A stretch of 64,000 bases of DNA from Acorus gramineus (taxonomy: Eukaryota > Streptophyta > Magnoliopsida > Acorales > Acoraceae), in NCBI GenBank assembly GCA_030737835.1, contig JAUJYN010000034.1, positions 620,001 to 684,000 of the forward strand, in the 5' to 3' direction. The translations under genes were made by a program, and so were the position numbers. The notes below the pieces were generated by a model. That model saw nothing but the letters and a program-made list of their open reading frames with translations, had not been told where the DNA came from and searched no databases. Below, in pieces: positions 39,001 to 51,603 of this stretch (its first letter is position 1; each line of letters opens with the position of its first letter).

Positions 39001-39743
39001 GACCAGTAATCCCGGGTCTCCTCGACCAACGGTATGGTCTCTCCCCAAAAGCCCCAAGAGTCTCCCTCTGGGAGTGAGGGTGAGGGTGAGGTTGGTGATC
39101 CAGTAGTGTTGTGTGGACCAGTAATCCCGGGTCTTCTCGACCAACGGTATGGTCTCTCCCCAAAAGTCCCAAGAGTCTCCCTCCGGGAGTGAGGGTGAGG
39201 GTGAGGTTGGTCGCGCCGCCGCGTGACCCTATTATCCATGGGTTTCCACCCATGTTTACCTTGAAAGGAAATTGTTTATGTATTGAACTGTTGTATGGTG
39301 ATTGGTTTCCATCCACTCACTGAGCTTGTAGCTCACCCCTCGCATACTGTTTTTTTTCAGGGGCAGTGTTGGGCGTGGAGCTGGAGCTTTCCTGTGGCGT
39401 GGTCTTATGGGCGTGGAGCGTTCTTTCGGCGGGTGGCGAGTGTGAGGCTGTCAGCAGTCCTAGAGTCATTGTATGTATTGTAAATCGTGCATGTGGCACA
39501 TGTTGTATTTTCTTTGGTCTAGACTTGGCTCTCACGGGACAGTGATTGTGTATTCGAGTCTGTAATAATGTTTTTGGTTTACAGACATTGTTTATATATT
39601 ATGCTTCCGCTTTTCAGTCAGTTATCATTATCCTTGCTTTGCCACCTTGTGTGTTGTTGTTGAAGTCTTTATTGACCTCAGGTATTGATAACTGATATTT
39701 TATTATTGCCACGTCTCGGGGACGGCCGCCCTGGGGCGTGACA
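36085..39743 (+). mobile_element. LTR O, solo LTR with AGGTT target duplication
   Basis: Starts TGTTATGCCTGTGTCATTTA and ends CTGGGGCGTGACA, 3659 bp. AGGTT lies at 36080-36084 and 39744-39748. Its first part is a mosaic: second-subfamily sequence to about 36300, then a second LTR-start-like stretch (GATCGGAGTCGCTAAAATTT at 36340) continuing as in LTR L. Donor-like GTGAG at 36886, a CpG-dense block (about 37000-37260), TTGCAG ending at 37372, a 39-nt form of the cassette (37373-37411), then GTGAGT. The hairpin has 8-bp arms at 39558-39565 and 39579-39586. Confidence 0.93.
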
Positions 39744-39818
39744 AGGTTCCTCATGCATCACTTGAACTTGTGTTTATAGGCTAAAAGGGGCGTAGGGTTG
39801 GCACATCGGGTGCTCGAG

Positions 39819-42800
39819 TGTTATATATGTGTCACTTTTAACCTTCTGGTAACCGTTGGACCATTCTGGCAGTTTTTCGGTTTTTTTCGTTTTTCGATCG
39901 GAACCGCTAAAATTTCGGGCTGTTAGCTATCGCCTTGAGATTGAGGGCTCCGATTGAAAATCTAACTGCATATTATGTGTTCTGGTGCCATTTAAGGCCT
40001 CTCACGAAAATTTCGTTGAATTCCGGTACGTTTCAGAATTTTGCAGTTCCGGGGCGTATCCGGGTTTTGACCGAGCGAGAAGTCATTGGGAGACTTGACT
40101 TGGTCAAAGTGGGGCCCATGACTTGGTCAAAGGTTTTTGGCTTTTTGTGTGGTTGGGTTGACTTGGGTCAAACCACACTTAAACCTCACCTAAGTGCTCC
40201 TAATCCTAGCCTAAACCTAATTAATTAGGGCTAATTGGGGGTGTGAGAATGTGTGATGAGTGGGGGGGAGGATAGATAAATCCCTCGACCAAGACAAATT
40301 CCCCCCCCCCCTATTCATCATCTTCTCCGTCGAAACTTTCTCTCTCTCTCCCTTTCTTTAATTCCTTGTTTTGATCTAGCTAGAGGGCTTGGAACTTAAA
40401 ACCCAAAGAAGAGAAAGGTAAGGGGAGCTCCCGATCTATCCACCGGTGGTCTCGGATTCGAGATCCGAGGTGTTTAGCCCCTTCTCACCCTCTCTTTTCT
40501 CCCCTGATTTCAGCTTTTCTTTGGCTAGGTGGAGATCTAGGTGGTGGTGGTCCTTGTGGAGGTATTTCGGTGCCCGAAGAGCTCCCGGTCTTTCCTTCCT
40601 TCCTTTCCTTCCTAGGGTAAGCTCTCTTTCCTTCCTTTTCCATGTTTAGATGCATGTTAGGAGGGTGGGGTTGAGTGAGGAGGGTGGCTAGTGGCTGTCG
40701 GTGGTGGTTGGGGGTGGTTGGAGGCCACGGGTGGCCGGTGGGTGGAGGAGAGGTGCTCGGGCAGGGTGGTTGTCTGTCCTGGGCAAGATGGCAGCACAGG
40801 CGCAGCAGGCGTGCAGTGGCAGGGCGCGCGCGCGCGTGCGCTCGGGTGGCGCAGGCTCGGGTGTGCTGGGCGCTCGCGCGCGTGCGCTCGGGTGGCGCAG
40901 GCACGGGTGTGCTGGGCGCGGGTGTGCTAGGCGTGGGTGCTGGGTGCTGGGCGCTGGGCACTGTGCGGAAGCCTGCGCGCGGAGCGCTGCGCAGAGGCGC
41001 AGGCATGTTGTGCGCGCGCTGCAGGGAGAGCAGTCGGTGCGAGCGGGCGGGTGCACGTGCGGGGCGCTGCGCTGGGGCGCAGTGCGCGCGGGTGCACCCG
41101 GGGCTGGTCGAGTGGGTGATGCGAGCGGTGGTGCGCGCGGAGCGCGCGGGGGGCGAGGCGCTGGGCGCGGGGCGCAGCGAGCGCGCGGTGCACCCGGGGA
41201 GCTCAGCGGCGTGTCCTGGCGTGCGGGCAGGGGCTCAGCAGGGCGCCTGGGTGCACGGGCTGGGGCGCGGCGGTGCATCCGGGGGCGGGTGGCCGTGCGG
41301 GTGGTTGCCGGGGGTGCAGGAGTGAGTCGGGGTGCTCGGGCTCGCGTGCGTACAGGCCGTATGTACGCTTGTCCGAGTGTTGTGTATTTTTAGGTATTTT
41401 TGGATTTATTTGTGGATTTATTTGGGTGTTATACTCACCGATTTAATTACCCTATCTTGCAGATCTTGACGGATGGTCGCGCGACGACTCGACTATCGGT
41501 GAGTGGGACAATCCAACCCAGTAGGGAGGCGTATACGCACTTGGGCGTGTACCGTCCTCCCCTGGGGCACCATGGATTATATTAACTTGTTGTAATGTGA
41601 AATCCATGCAAGCATGAAAAATGTAGTATGCATGCTCCCCTAGACTTTGTATGTTAGGGACTTGCACCCTTAGGTTGTGTAAGAGCCGTGCATCCTGTCA
41701 CCTTGTTACCATGCTAGGAAGCCTCGGCCTATGCATGTGTCCTACTAGTTTAATTTGTTAAATTAAATGCTAGAATATGTTTAATTGCATGTCTTAGATA
41801 ATATTATAGGGAGGGGCCTTGCGAGGTCAACATTGAGACCCGGGTTAGGGTACTCCGTGTTCCTTGTTTGGTTGTCGGGATGTCCTATATCGGGACCTCA
41901 CGCTGCCCTCCCAAGGTTTCTTTCCCAATAATATTATACCCTTGTTATTATTATTATGCATGTTTCCCCGCATCTTGGTTATGCGCCCTAGAGGAATTCT
42001 GAGGAATTCATGTCATTAGAGTTGTTGAGATGTGTTTGTCAGCGGATCCGAGTGGATCATATGCGATGGATAGGCTGATCTGTTCCCTTCGTTGGATCCT
42101 TTAGAGACTACCCCGGCGTAGAGAGACTGTCCCGTGCAGGGGCTCCCATCAGTAGGCACCTCCTGATCTTGGACTCGGACTGTGCTGAATGTGGGAGTGG
42201 CCAAACAGCCTACGGAGTGGGGAGAGACTATCGGTGGACCAAGGGCGACCATCAGCCTAGTCAGTCCCAATATCCTATGTCACCTATTGAGGGGTGAGGG
42301 TGAGGGTGAGGGTGTGGTGGGTTGGCGATGTAGCGACCCACTGGATTGTTAGTCCCAATATCCTATGTCACCTATTGAGGGGTGAGGGTGAGGGTGTATG
42401 ATTGTGTATGGATGATTATCAGGCTAATAAGTCCCAATATCCTATGTCACCTATTGAGGGGTGAGGGTGAGGGTGTAGTGGGTTGGCGATAGCGACCCAC
42501 TGGCCTGTATAGCTGTTGCCATTTTGTGGCTTTTAATAATGTGATTGTGGATTAATAAGATCTGGTGGTTAATATATATTGTGATGCATGGGTTGTGTTG
42601 TTCACTGAGCGTGTGGCTCACCCCTCGCATAATATTTTCTCCAGTGTCATCTGAGTCGGATCTGGAGGAAGAGCTCCCCGAGGGACTTCATCAGTAGCGG
42701 AGTAGCGCCACGTCCCGCGAGTATCAGAGGCTATCAGCATCCCTTTTGCTTGTATGTATTATATTCTGTGCTTGGGCACGCGTTTGTATTGTATTTGGAT

Positions 42801-43037
42801 GTCTTTGTATATATTGGCTCTCACAGGACAGTTGATTATGTATCGGGTCTGTAATATGTTTTGGATTACAGATTCAGTCTTTTAGCTTCCACTATTGGTG
42901 TATATATCATGTCAGCCCTGCTTTTGTTGTCTTTGTTGTCATTTTAGCTGTTGTGTGAGTATATTATTGAACTCCTGTTACTGATATCATATATACACTT
43001 GCCGCGTCCCGGGGTCGGCCGGCCCTGGGGCCTGACA
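39819..43037 (+). mobile_element. LTR P, solo LTR with TCGAG target duplication
   Basis: Starts TGTTATATATGTGTCAC and ends CTGGGGCCTGACA, 3219 bp. TCGAG lies at 39814-39818 and 43038-43042. It is in the A/E subfamily. Holds GTAAG (40617), a CpG-dense block (about 40800-41350), the 36-nt cassette (41463-41498), three minisatellite units (about 42263-42500), and an acceptor-like TTCTCCAG ending at 42644 with a short EELPE frame ending at TAG (42695-42697). It inserted into the minisatellite of LTR H. Confidence 0.95.
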
Positions 43038-43059
43038 TCGAGTGCATGCTTAGCATTCT

Positions 43060-43310
43060 CGCATGTGTGCGGAGCGCGTGGGAAGCGTGCACGGAGTGCT
43101 CGAGGGCGTGCTTGGCGTTGTCCGATGCATGCGGAGTGCGTGGGCAGCGTGCACGAGGTGCTCGAGGGCGTGCTTGGCGTTGTCCGATGCATGCAGAGTG
43201 CGTGGGCAGCATGCACGGAGTGCTCGAGGGCGTGCTGGGCGTTCACCGATGCGTGCGGAGTGCGTGGGCCGCGTGCACGCGGTGCTCGGGGGCGTGCTTG
43301 CAGTATTCAG
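43060..43310 (+). repeat. Minisatellite of about 62-bp units inside LTR H
   Basis: About four units containing AGTGCTCGAGGGCGTGCTTG and CCGATGCATGCGGAGTGCG. A further piece of the same repeat (GGTGCTCGAG) lies just left of LTR P at 39809-39818, so P split the array. Confidence 0.9.
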
Positions 43311-46300
43311 ACCCGTTCGGGGTGTGTTTCGGGGTATCGAGCACCTTGTTATAGCCCAATCCAAACCATTGGTCAATTTCGGGATTGGATGATTCTTGGC
43401 GGATTGGTATCATGCTTCGGATTCAATTGTTTTCGCCCTCTTGTGTTTCACGAGCCATGCGCTTGTTAGGTGAGTGGTTTGATCCAATCCCCCCCCCCCC
43501 TCGGGATGCGCTCGACGCGCGTAGTCGTGCGTCGCGCATCGATGGGGCATCCTAGCTATACTACTTGTGTAGATAAGTAGTATGGCCATGCTTAAACTAT
43601 AATATGTTAGATATCTTGCATGCTAGGATTATATGGCATGTATTGTATCCATGTATGAATGATTGTATTGCATGCGCCCCTCTAGTATGGGCATGTATTA
43701 ATGTGTATGGATGTATAGAATATGGCATGCCTTAGGTAGTATTGTAATACTACTCCCACCATATTAATTGGAATATCCAGCATGATTAAGTCTGGGTTAA
43801 TAACGGGCACCTGCCTAATATTCCCTTGCGATAAGACTCGAGGGCGTGGTGTAGTTGTTGCGCCCATGCTAATGGGGCAAAGCTATGACCAGCTTCATGA
43901 GATGATGATCTCTCTCGCCCTCTCCCTCTGAACGAACTGAGTAAGTAGATGCGATTTCCTACTCGACTCAGGTTCGTTTGGAATATTGGCATGCACCTGT
44001 TAGTGCGCGAGATCACGTTTGACCCTTTCTTTTAAGTTGGCGATATCCAACGCATGCTTAAGTTAGGCCTTGTGTGCTTATGTGATTAATGACCATGTAT
44101 GCATGTTGTATGATTTATTATGATGTAAATCCACGTTAGGGAGTGTCCCTATAATTATTAGATGATTGTGCATATGGTTCATGCACATAGCTAGATATAA
44201 TTCTCCTGGATATATTTATATGCGCATGTTAAAAACTGTTAGGCCTATTTGAAATAGGCGTGGGTATGACCCGCTGTTGGGTTGTACCTTATTAGTTAGA
44301 GCGCTAGCGATGTAATTGGCCCGTGCATCCGAGTGATGCACTTGTTTGGAATTCAGGAGAACTCATTACCTTATGGATTTTGTTAAGCCGGTAGTGGGGC
44401 ATTACGCTAGGCCTACCCGTGCTAGGAGTGTATATGAACCGCCTGTTGGGTTATGTGCCTTGGGATTATTTCTGCGTGAGAGCAGAGGCAACCCCCTTGT
44501 GTCCGAGCGACGCAACCGTGTGGGAGTACAATAGTGTTCACTCTCTTCGATATGTGATTATCGAGAGTAGTTGATTTCCATGGGTTCGCTTTGCGAACAT
44601 GGAATGTTTACTCCCAATGTTGTCCGTGTTGAAGAGGCCCGGGTTGTAGCTGTCCTGACAGAGGGCTCCCATCCGTAGGTACCACCGATGCGTTTGGGGG
44701 TGTACTGATCGTGAGAGTGTACCAGGTAGAGGCTACCCGGGAGAGGGCTAACGAATGATATTGCGAGCGTGGAATCGTTCTCCCCTTCGTTGGATCCGAT
44801 GTAGGAACTTCCCGGCGTTGGAAAAGCTGTCCTGACAGAGGGCTCCCATCCGTAGGTACCACCGAGGCGTTCGGAAGCGTACTGATCGTGGGAGTATACC
44901 AGGTAGTGACTACCCGGGGAAAGGGCTACCGGTGGACCAAGGGTGTAGAGCAGTCTAAGTCTCTTCCAAAAGTCCCAAGAGTCTCCCTCCGGGAGTGAGG
45001 GTGAGGATGAGGTGAAGACATGTCATCGCGTGACCCATTCGTTGTTCGTCCGTTCCCATAGTTGTTGGGTCCGGTTGCGTATCGATGTTCAAAGACATCA
45101 TTGGGCAGTTATCTCGATGTAGATGATCCAGTAGTGTTGTGTAGACCAGTAATTCCGGGTCTCTTCGACCAATGGTATGGTCTCCCCAAAAGTCTCAAGA
45201 GTCTCCCTCTGGGAGTGAGGGTGAGGGTGAGGTTGGTCGCGCCGCCGCGTGACCGTGTTATCCATGGGTTTCCACCCATGTTTTCCTTGGAAGGAAATTG
45301 CTTTAGTATTGAAGTGTTATGGTTATTGGTTTCCAGCCACTCACTGAGCTTGTAGCTCACCCCTCGCATACAGTTTCTTTTCAGGGGCAGTGTTGGGCGT
45401 GGAGTTGGAGTTTCCCTGTGGCGTGGTCTTATGGGCGTGGAGCGTTCTTCCGGCGGGTGGCGAGTGCGAGGCTGTCAGCAGTCCTAGAGTCATTTTATGT
45501 ATTGTAAATCATGTATGTGGCACAGGTTGTATTTTATTTGGTCTAGACTTGGCTCTCACAGGACAGTGATTGTGCATTCGAGTCTGTAATAATGTTTTTG
45601 GTTTACAGACATTGTTTATAAATTATGCTTCCGCTTTTCAGTTAGTTATCACTATCTTTGCTTTGCCACCTTGTGTTGTTATTGGAGTCTTTATTGACCT
45701 CAGGTATTGATAGCTGATATTTCATTATTGCCACGTCTCGGGGACGGCCGCCCTGGGGCGTGACAGATATAATTCCCCTGTAATATATATGTGCGCACGT
45801 TAAAACTAATTAGGCCTATTTGAAATAGGCGTGGGTACGACCCGCTGTCGGGATGTAGCTCATTAGTTAGTGCGCGAGCGATGTGATGCACTTGAATGGA
45901 ATTTAGGAGAATTCATTTGTTGTATCAGTTTTGTTAAACCGGCGGCTATGGCATTAAATTAGGCCGACCTGTGTGAGGCGCGTATATGAACCGCCTGTTG
46001 GGTTATATGCCTTGGGCTTATTTCTGCATGAGAGTAGAGGTAACCCCTCGCGTCCGAGCGACGCACCCATGTGGGAGTACAAGAGTATTTGATATCATCG
46101 ATATGTGATTATCGAGCGTAGCCCATAGGGTTCGCTTTGCGAACGTGGGGTGCTTCCTCCTGACATCGGCGTGCATCGAAACACCCCAGCATCGAAGCTG
46201 TCCTGTTTGGGTGCCACCACTTGTAGGTGCTACCGATGCGTATCGCGGTACACATCTGGCTGATGTACCAATCGTGGAAGGCTGACAAGTAGAGGCTACG

Positions 46301-47328
46301 CGGGAGAGGGCTACCGGATGATATTGCGAGCGTGGAATCGTTCTCCCCTTCTTTGGATCCGCGTTGAAGCTACCAGACGTTAAAGATGTCCTGACACAGG
46401 TCTCCCACCTGTAAGTACTACCGATGCGTTCGGCAGATGTACTGATCATGGGAGTATACCAGGTAGAGGCTACTCAGGAGAGAGCTACCATATGATGAAG
46501 GGTGTAGAACAAAAGGGTTTTCTTCCAACAGTCCTGTGTCACCCTTAGGGGTGAGGGTGAGGATGAGGTGAAGTCACGTCACCGCGTGACCCATTCTTTT
46601 TCGTCCGTTCCCATAGTTGTTGGGTCCAGTTACGTATCGATGTTCAAAGACATCGTTGGGCAGTTATCTCGATGTAGATGATCCAGTAGTGTTGTGTAGA
46701 CCAGTAATTCCGCGTCTCTTCGACCAATGGTATGGTCTCTCCCCAAGAGTCCCAAGAGTCTCCCTCTGGGAGTGAGGGTGAGGTTTGTTGCACCGCCCCG
46801 TGACCTTGTTATCCATTGGGTTTTCACCCATGTTTTCCTTGAAAGGAAATTGTTTTAGTATTGAACTATTGTAATGGTGATTGGTTTCCAGCCACTCACT
46901 GAGCTTGTAGTTCACCCCTCGCATACTGTTTCTTTTTCAGGGGCAGTGTTGGGCGTGGAGCTGGAGCTTCCCTGTGGCGTGGTCTTATGTGCGTGGAACG
47001 TTCTGTCCAGCGGGTGGCGAGTGCGAGGCTGTCAGCAGTCTTAGAGCCATTATTTAGGTATTGTAAATCGTGCATGTGGCACAGGGTGTATTTTATTTGG
47101 ACTAGACTTGGCTCTCACAGGACATTGATTGTTTATTCGAGTCTGTAATAATGTTTTTGGTTTACAGACATTGTTGATATCTTACACTTTCTCTTTTCAG
47201 TCAGTTACCATTTATCTTTGCCTTGCCACCTTGTGTGTTTTTGTTGGAGTCTTTGTTGACCTCAGGTATTGATAGCTAATACTATATATATTTCCGCGTC
47301 TCGGGGACGGCCGCCCTGGGGCATGACA

Positions 47329-49027
47329 ACAAGAGCCTGACTTATTTGCAGTCCCAGCCGGAGTTCAACATGCGTCAACGACTTTGGGTCGAGTTCCTGA
47401 AGGACTATGACTTTTGCATCGCTTACCATCCAGGTAAGGCGAATGTCATGGCCGATGCTCTTAGCAGACAGCCCTTGGGCATGGCCGCCCATTTGGTTGT
47501 ACGTCGTTGGAGGCTTCTAGAGGAGGCCGCCTGCTGGATCAGTGTTCGGGAGACGCCTGCTGGTGGCTTTTTGGCCATACTAGTGGTGCAGCCCGTTCTC
47601 CTTGACAAGATTCGCACGGCACAGGGGTAGGATCCTCACTTTTTGGTCCTTTCTGAAGTCGTCGCCCGGGGCGAGCGACTGGATTACTAGATTCGCGAGG
47701 ACGGAATCCTACGGTTCAGAGGCTGGGTATGTATTCGTGATGACACAGAGCTGAAGCAGAAGATCTTGGACGAGTCCATTGTTCAAGGTACACAGTGCAT
47801 CCTGGTGGCACAAAAACGTACAGGGGCCTTCGTCATGGCTACTGGTGGCGCGGGATGAAGGCAGATGTGGACTGTTTTGTTGCCCGTTGTTTGGTATGCC
47901 AACAGGTGAAGTTGGAGCATCAGCGTCCTGCGGGGAAGCTGTAGTCCATTGAGATTCCTCAGTGGAAGTGGGAGCTGATCACCATGGACTTCGTTTCAGG
48001 TTTGCCGAGGTCACGATCGGGTCGCAATGCCATCTGGGTGATCGTCGACCGATTGACTAAGTCCGCTCATTTTCTCCCCATCCAACTCACCAATTCTCTG
48101 GACACCCTGGATCAGTTGTTTGTCTCCGAGATTGTTCGTCTCCATGGCACTCCAGTCAGCATCATTTCAGATCGAGACACGAGGTATACTTCAAGGTTCT
48201 AGCGCAGTCTCCAACACGCCCTTGGTACGAACCTGCACTTCAATATAGTGTTTCATCTGCAGACGCATGGCCAGTCGGAGAGGACGATACAGACCCTGGA
48301 GGACATGCTGCGTGCCTGCATTCTCGACTTTGGGGGCAGTTGGGAGAGGCATCTCCCATTGGTGGAGTTCGCCTACAACAACAGCTACCACTCGAGTATT
48401 CAGATGGTACCATATGAGGCACTCTACGGCCGCAGCTGCAGATCTCTCTTATGCTGGGACGAGGTCGGAGAGCACCAGTTGGAGGGACTAGAGATCGTTT
48501 GTCAGACCTCAGAGAAGGTTAAGACGATTCGTGAGCGTATCTGCACCGCTCAGAGCTTTCAGAGGAGCTACGCCAATCATCGTCGTCGTGAGCTCGCCTT
48601 TGAGGTTGGTGGCCATGTTTTCCTGAAGGTGTCCCCGTCGAAGGGCATCTTCTGTTTCAGTGTGTGGGGCAAGCTGAGTCCGCGTTTCATTGGCCCGTTT
48701 CTCATCCTTGAGCGGATTGGAGAGGTGGCCTATCGCATAGCCTTGCCCCCACAGTTGGCTCATGCCCATGACGTCTTCCACGTCTCTCAGCTGAGGCGGT
48801 ACGTCCACGATCCTGTTCACATCATTCCGTTCGAGCCGCTCGTCTTCGAGCCGGACCTATCGCTCGTTGAGCAGCCGATCGAGATCCTAGACCAACGTGA
48901 GAAGGGGCTCTGTACCCAGACCGTCAAGTTGGTTAAGGTGCGTTGGCAGCATCGTTCTGGTGCCGAGGCCACCTGGGAACGCGAGGACGCCATGCGTGAT
49001 GAATATCCACATCGGTTCCCTTCCTAG
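47329..49027 (+). pseudogene. RNase H, integrase and chromodomain part of element X
   Basis: Begins within RNase H right after LTR G ([30 protein letters not shown] at about 47430). Then come the integrase zinc region (around 47800-47910), the core ([13 protein letters not shown] from 47984, [15 protein letters not shown]), [11 protein letters not shown] with [11 protein letters not shown], the GPF-like module ([32 protein letters not shown]), and the chromodomain ([31 protein letters not shown]). It is close to the Y copy but more decayed, with several breaks. A purine tract and LTR L follow, the normal order of a chromovirus 3' end. Confidence 0.87.
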
Positions 49028-49061
49028 ATGTTTTTGTTTTAAATTTTGTGGACAAAATTTC

Positions 49062-49074
49062 CTAAGGGGGGAAG
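49062..49074 (+). promoter_or_regulatory. Polypurine tract of element X
   Basis: A purine run with GGGGGGAAGAA two bases before LTR L, preceded by GGACAAAATTTCCTAA as in element Y. Confidence 0.88.
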
Positions 49075-50739
49075 AATGTTATATATGTGTCACTTTTAGC
49101 CTATTGGTTATATTTGGGTCATTTCTGGCCATTTTTTTTTTTCGATCGGAGTCGCTAAAATTTTAGACTTTTAGCTATCTGCGTGAGTTCGAGTACTCCG
49201 ATTGAAAATCTAACTGCATATTATGGGTCCTGGTACCATTTTGTATCACCCATAAAAATTTCATCGAATTCCGGTAGCGTTTCAAAATTATGCAGTTCCG
49301 AACCGTATCCGGGTTTTGGTCGTTACTGGTTTTGTTGGAGGCATAGTGTTGGGATATTTTGGTGAGTATGATCACCCTAGGTATCCTCACCCCCCTCTTC
49401 CTTAATGGTTAAGAAACCATTGGTTATTTTGAGTGTTAGATGGTGGTTTTAAGCATAAAGTCACCCCCCTTATTTTCCATTGCTCCCCCCCCCCCCCCCA
49501 ATGAGAACTTAGTGAGCCCTCTCTCTTTCTCCCTCTCACTCTCGTCTCTCCCTCTCTACCCCCCCTGTTTTGTGTGTGTGTTGAAGAAGAAAAGAAGGAG
49601 AAGAAGGGGCACAAGGTGTGTATATGTGTTGTTGTTGTTGGTTCTTTCTCTCTTTCTCTTCTCTCTAGCTCCCCCCCCCCCCCTCATGCCCTTGGGCCTT
49701 TGCCCTGTTCTTTTTTTCCAGCCAAGAAGAAGAGGAGGAGCTTGAAGGGCTGTGGTGGGGTGGTGGTTGTGGTAGCCGTTGGTGCACACGAGGGCCCTGA
49801 ACCTTACCTTTCCCTTTCCCTTTCCTCTCACTTGGTAAGCTCTCCCCCCTTCTTTGCTTGGTTTTATGGTAGTAGGGGCTGTTGAGGATAGCATGCATGC
49901 TAGGTTTATGGGTTTGGGTGAGTGAGGAGTGTAGGTGAGAGGGTTAAAGGGGTTAGGGCGCGCGTGCGGCTCTGTCAACGCACGTGCGGGCGTAGGCGGG
50001 CGTGCGCGTAAGCACGGGCGCCCGGGCCCTCGCGGGCGTGTGCGTGGGGGGGGGGGGGGTAGTCAGGCGCACAGTGCGCACGGGTGGTGCTCGCGAGTGC
50101 GCGAGGGCACTCGCAAGCGTGCGCACGCACGCGACAGTGCATCTGGGCGCGCGGCAGGGTGCCAGTGGGAGCGGGGGTGCGTGCGTGCGTGCGTTGTCAC
50201 GCCCCAGGGCGGCCGTCCCCAGGACGCGGCAAGTGTATATAAAATATCAGAATCTACACAGGAGGTCAATAATATATCATACACAAACAACCAGAATGAC
50301 ACACAGACAACAAAGGGGCTGACATGATATATACACCAAATGCGAAAGCAAAAGACTGAATCTGTAAATAAACATACTACAGACTCGATACTCAATCATC
50401 TGTCCTGTGAGAGCCAATATACACAAATACAACTGAATATATACAAATGCGTGCCAAGCACGGAAATAAAATACATACAGTCAAGAAGGGATGCAGATAG
50501 CCTCTGGCACTCGCGGAACGTAGCGCTGCTCCGCTACTGAAGGAATCCCTCGGAAAGCTCCAACTGCTGCTCCGGCTCCAGCTCAGGCTCAGTGGCAACT
50601 GGGGAAAAAAATATGCGAGGGGTGAGCCACACGCTCAGTGAACGGCACAACCCATGCATCACAGACAATATTGACCACAATTCAGATCTTAATAATCCAC
50701 AATCTCTTATTAACAACCACAAAATGGTAACAAATACTC

Positions 50740-51110
50740 AAACCAGTGGGTCGCTCAATCGCCAACCCACTACACCCTCACCCTCACCCTTCAATGGGTG
50801 GCATAGGATTTTGGGACTGATAATCATCCAATCACAACTCGAGTGGGTCGCTCATCGCCAACCCACTACACCCTCACCCTCACCCTACCACGGGAGACAT
50901 AGGATTTTGGGACTGATAATCATCCAATCACAACACCAGCGGGTCGCTCATCGCCAACCCACTACACCCTCACCCTCACCCTACCACGGGTGACATAGGA
51001 TTTTGGGACTGATAATCATCCAATCACAACTCCAGTGGGTCGCTCATCGCCAACCCACTACACCCTCACCCTCACCCTACAACGGGTGACATAGGATTTT
51101 GGGACTGACT
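50740..51110 (-). repeat. Minisatellite inside LTR K, four to five units
   Basis: Units of about 85 bp with TCGCCAACCCACTACACCC, CTCACCCTCACCC and ATAGGATTTTGGGACTGA. Same repeat class as in LTRs A, D and P. Confidence 0.9.
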
Positions 51111-51170
51111 AGGCTGTTGGTCACCCTTGGTCCACCGATAGTCTCTCCTCCACTCCGTAGGCCGCTTGGC

Positions 51171-51417
51171 TTTCACCCACAACTTCAGCACAGTCCGTCA
51201 CAAATATCGGGAGGCGCCTACTGATGGGAGCCTTCACCCACAACTTCAGCACAGTCCATCACAAATATCGGGAGGCGCCTACTGATGGGAGCCCTCACCC
51301 ACAACTTCAGCACAGTCCGTCACAAATATCGGGAGGCGCCTACTGATGGGAGCCCTCACCCACAACTTCAGCACAGTCCGTCACAAATATCGGGAGGCGC
51401 CTACTGATGGGAGCCCT
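51171..51417 (-). repeat. Four tandem units of about 60 bp in LTR K
   Basis: Each unit contains CACCCACAACTTCAGCACAG and GGGAGGCGCCTACTGATGGG. The copies are nearly identical, so the expansion is recent. It is present once in other LTRs of the group. Confidence 0.93.
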
Positions 51418-51603
51418 CGGAAGGGACGGCCTTTCTAACGCTGGGGCAGCCTCTACCGGATCCAACGAAGGGGACAGAACAGCCTATCCATACGCATATG
51501 ATCCACTCGGATCCGCCGACAACGCATCTCTACAATTCTAATGTCCTGAATTCCTCAGAATTCCTCCAGGGCGCATAACCAATATGCGGGGAACATACAC
51601 AAT

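Larger units (their letters stand above)
26575..45765 (+). mobile_element. LTR H, solo LTR with GATAT duplication, host to three insertions
   Basis: Starts TGTTATGCCAGTGTCATTTG and ends CTGGGGCGTGACA. GATAT lies at 26570-26574 and 45766-45770. Its own segments (26575-27376, 35921-36084, 39749-39818 and 43043-45765) add to 3759 bp, almost exactly the length of solo LTR F, so the segmentation is self-consistent. Inserted into it are element I-J, solo LTR O and solo LTR P, all in the same orientation. A 62-bp minisatellite (43060-43310) and a GTGAGTGG site (43470) lie in the last segment. Confidence 0.92.
20905..47328 (+). mobile_element. LTR G, second-subfamily long LTR inside element X
   Basis: Its own DNA is 20905-22326, 26092-26574 and 45771-47328. 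The pieces are collinear with the uninterrupted subfamily copies. It ends GGGGCATGACA at 47328 and is followed by ACAAG and RNase H coding of X. Its first 400 bp or so are not in the window: element Y occupies that side. Subfamily traits are a TGTTATG-C-TGTGTCATTTG start (seen in F, H and O), a GTGAGTGG site at 21976, and an end in GCCACGTCTCGGGGA or a close variant. It is host to Y, F and H. Solo or whole status cannot be shown because its left end is absent. Confidence 0.8.

Noticed and set aside
22850-49690. Poly-C tracts (near 22850, 33632, 37430, 43490, 49487, 49672)
   Set aside because: Simple homopolymers that recur at equivalent LTR positions next to CT-rich DNA. They may partly be sequencing length errors, and no function is suggested.
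51171-51417. Evenly spaced repeats suggestive of a CRISPR array
   Set aside because: Units are contiguous tandem copies with no unique spacers, no cas genes are present, and the context is a plant LTR.
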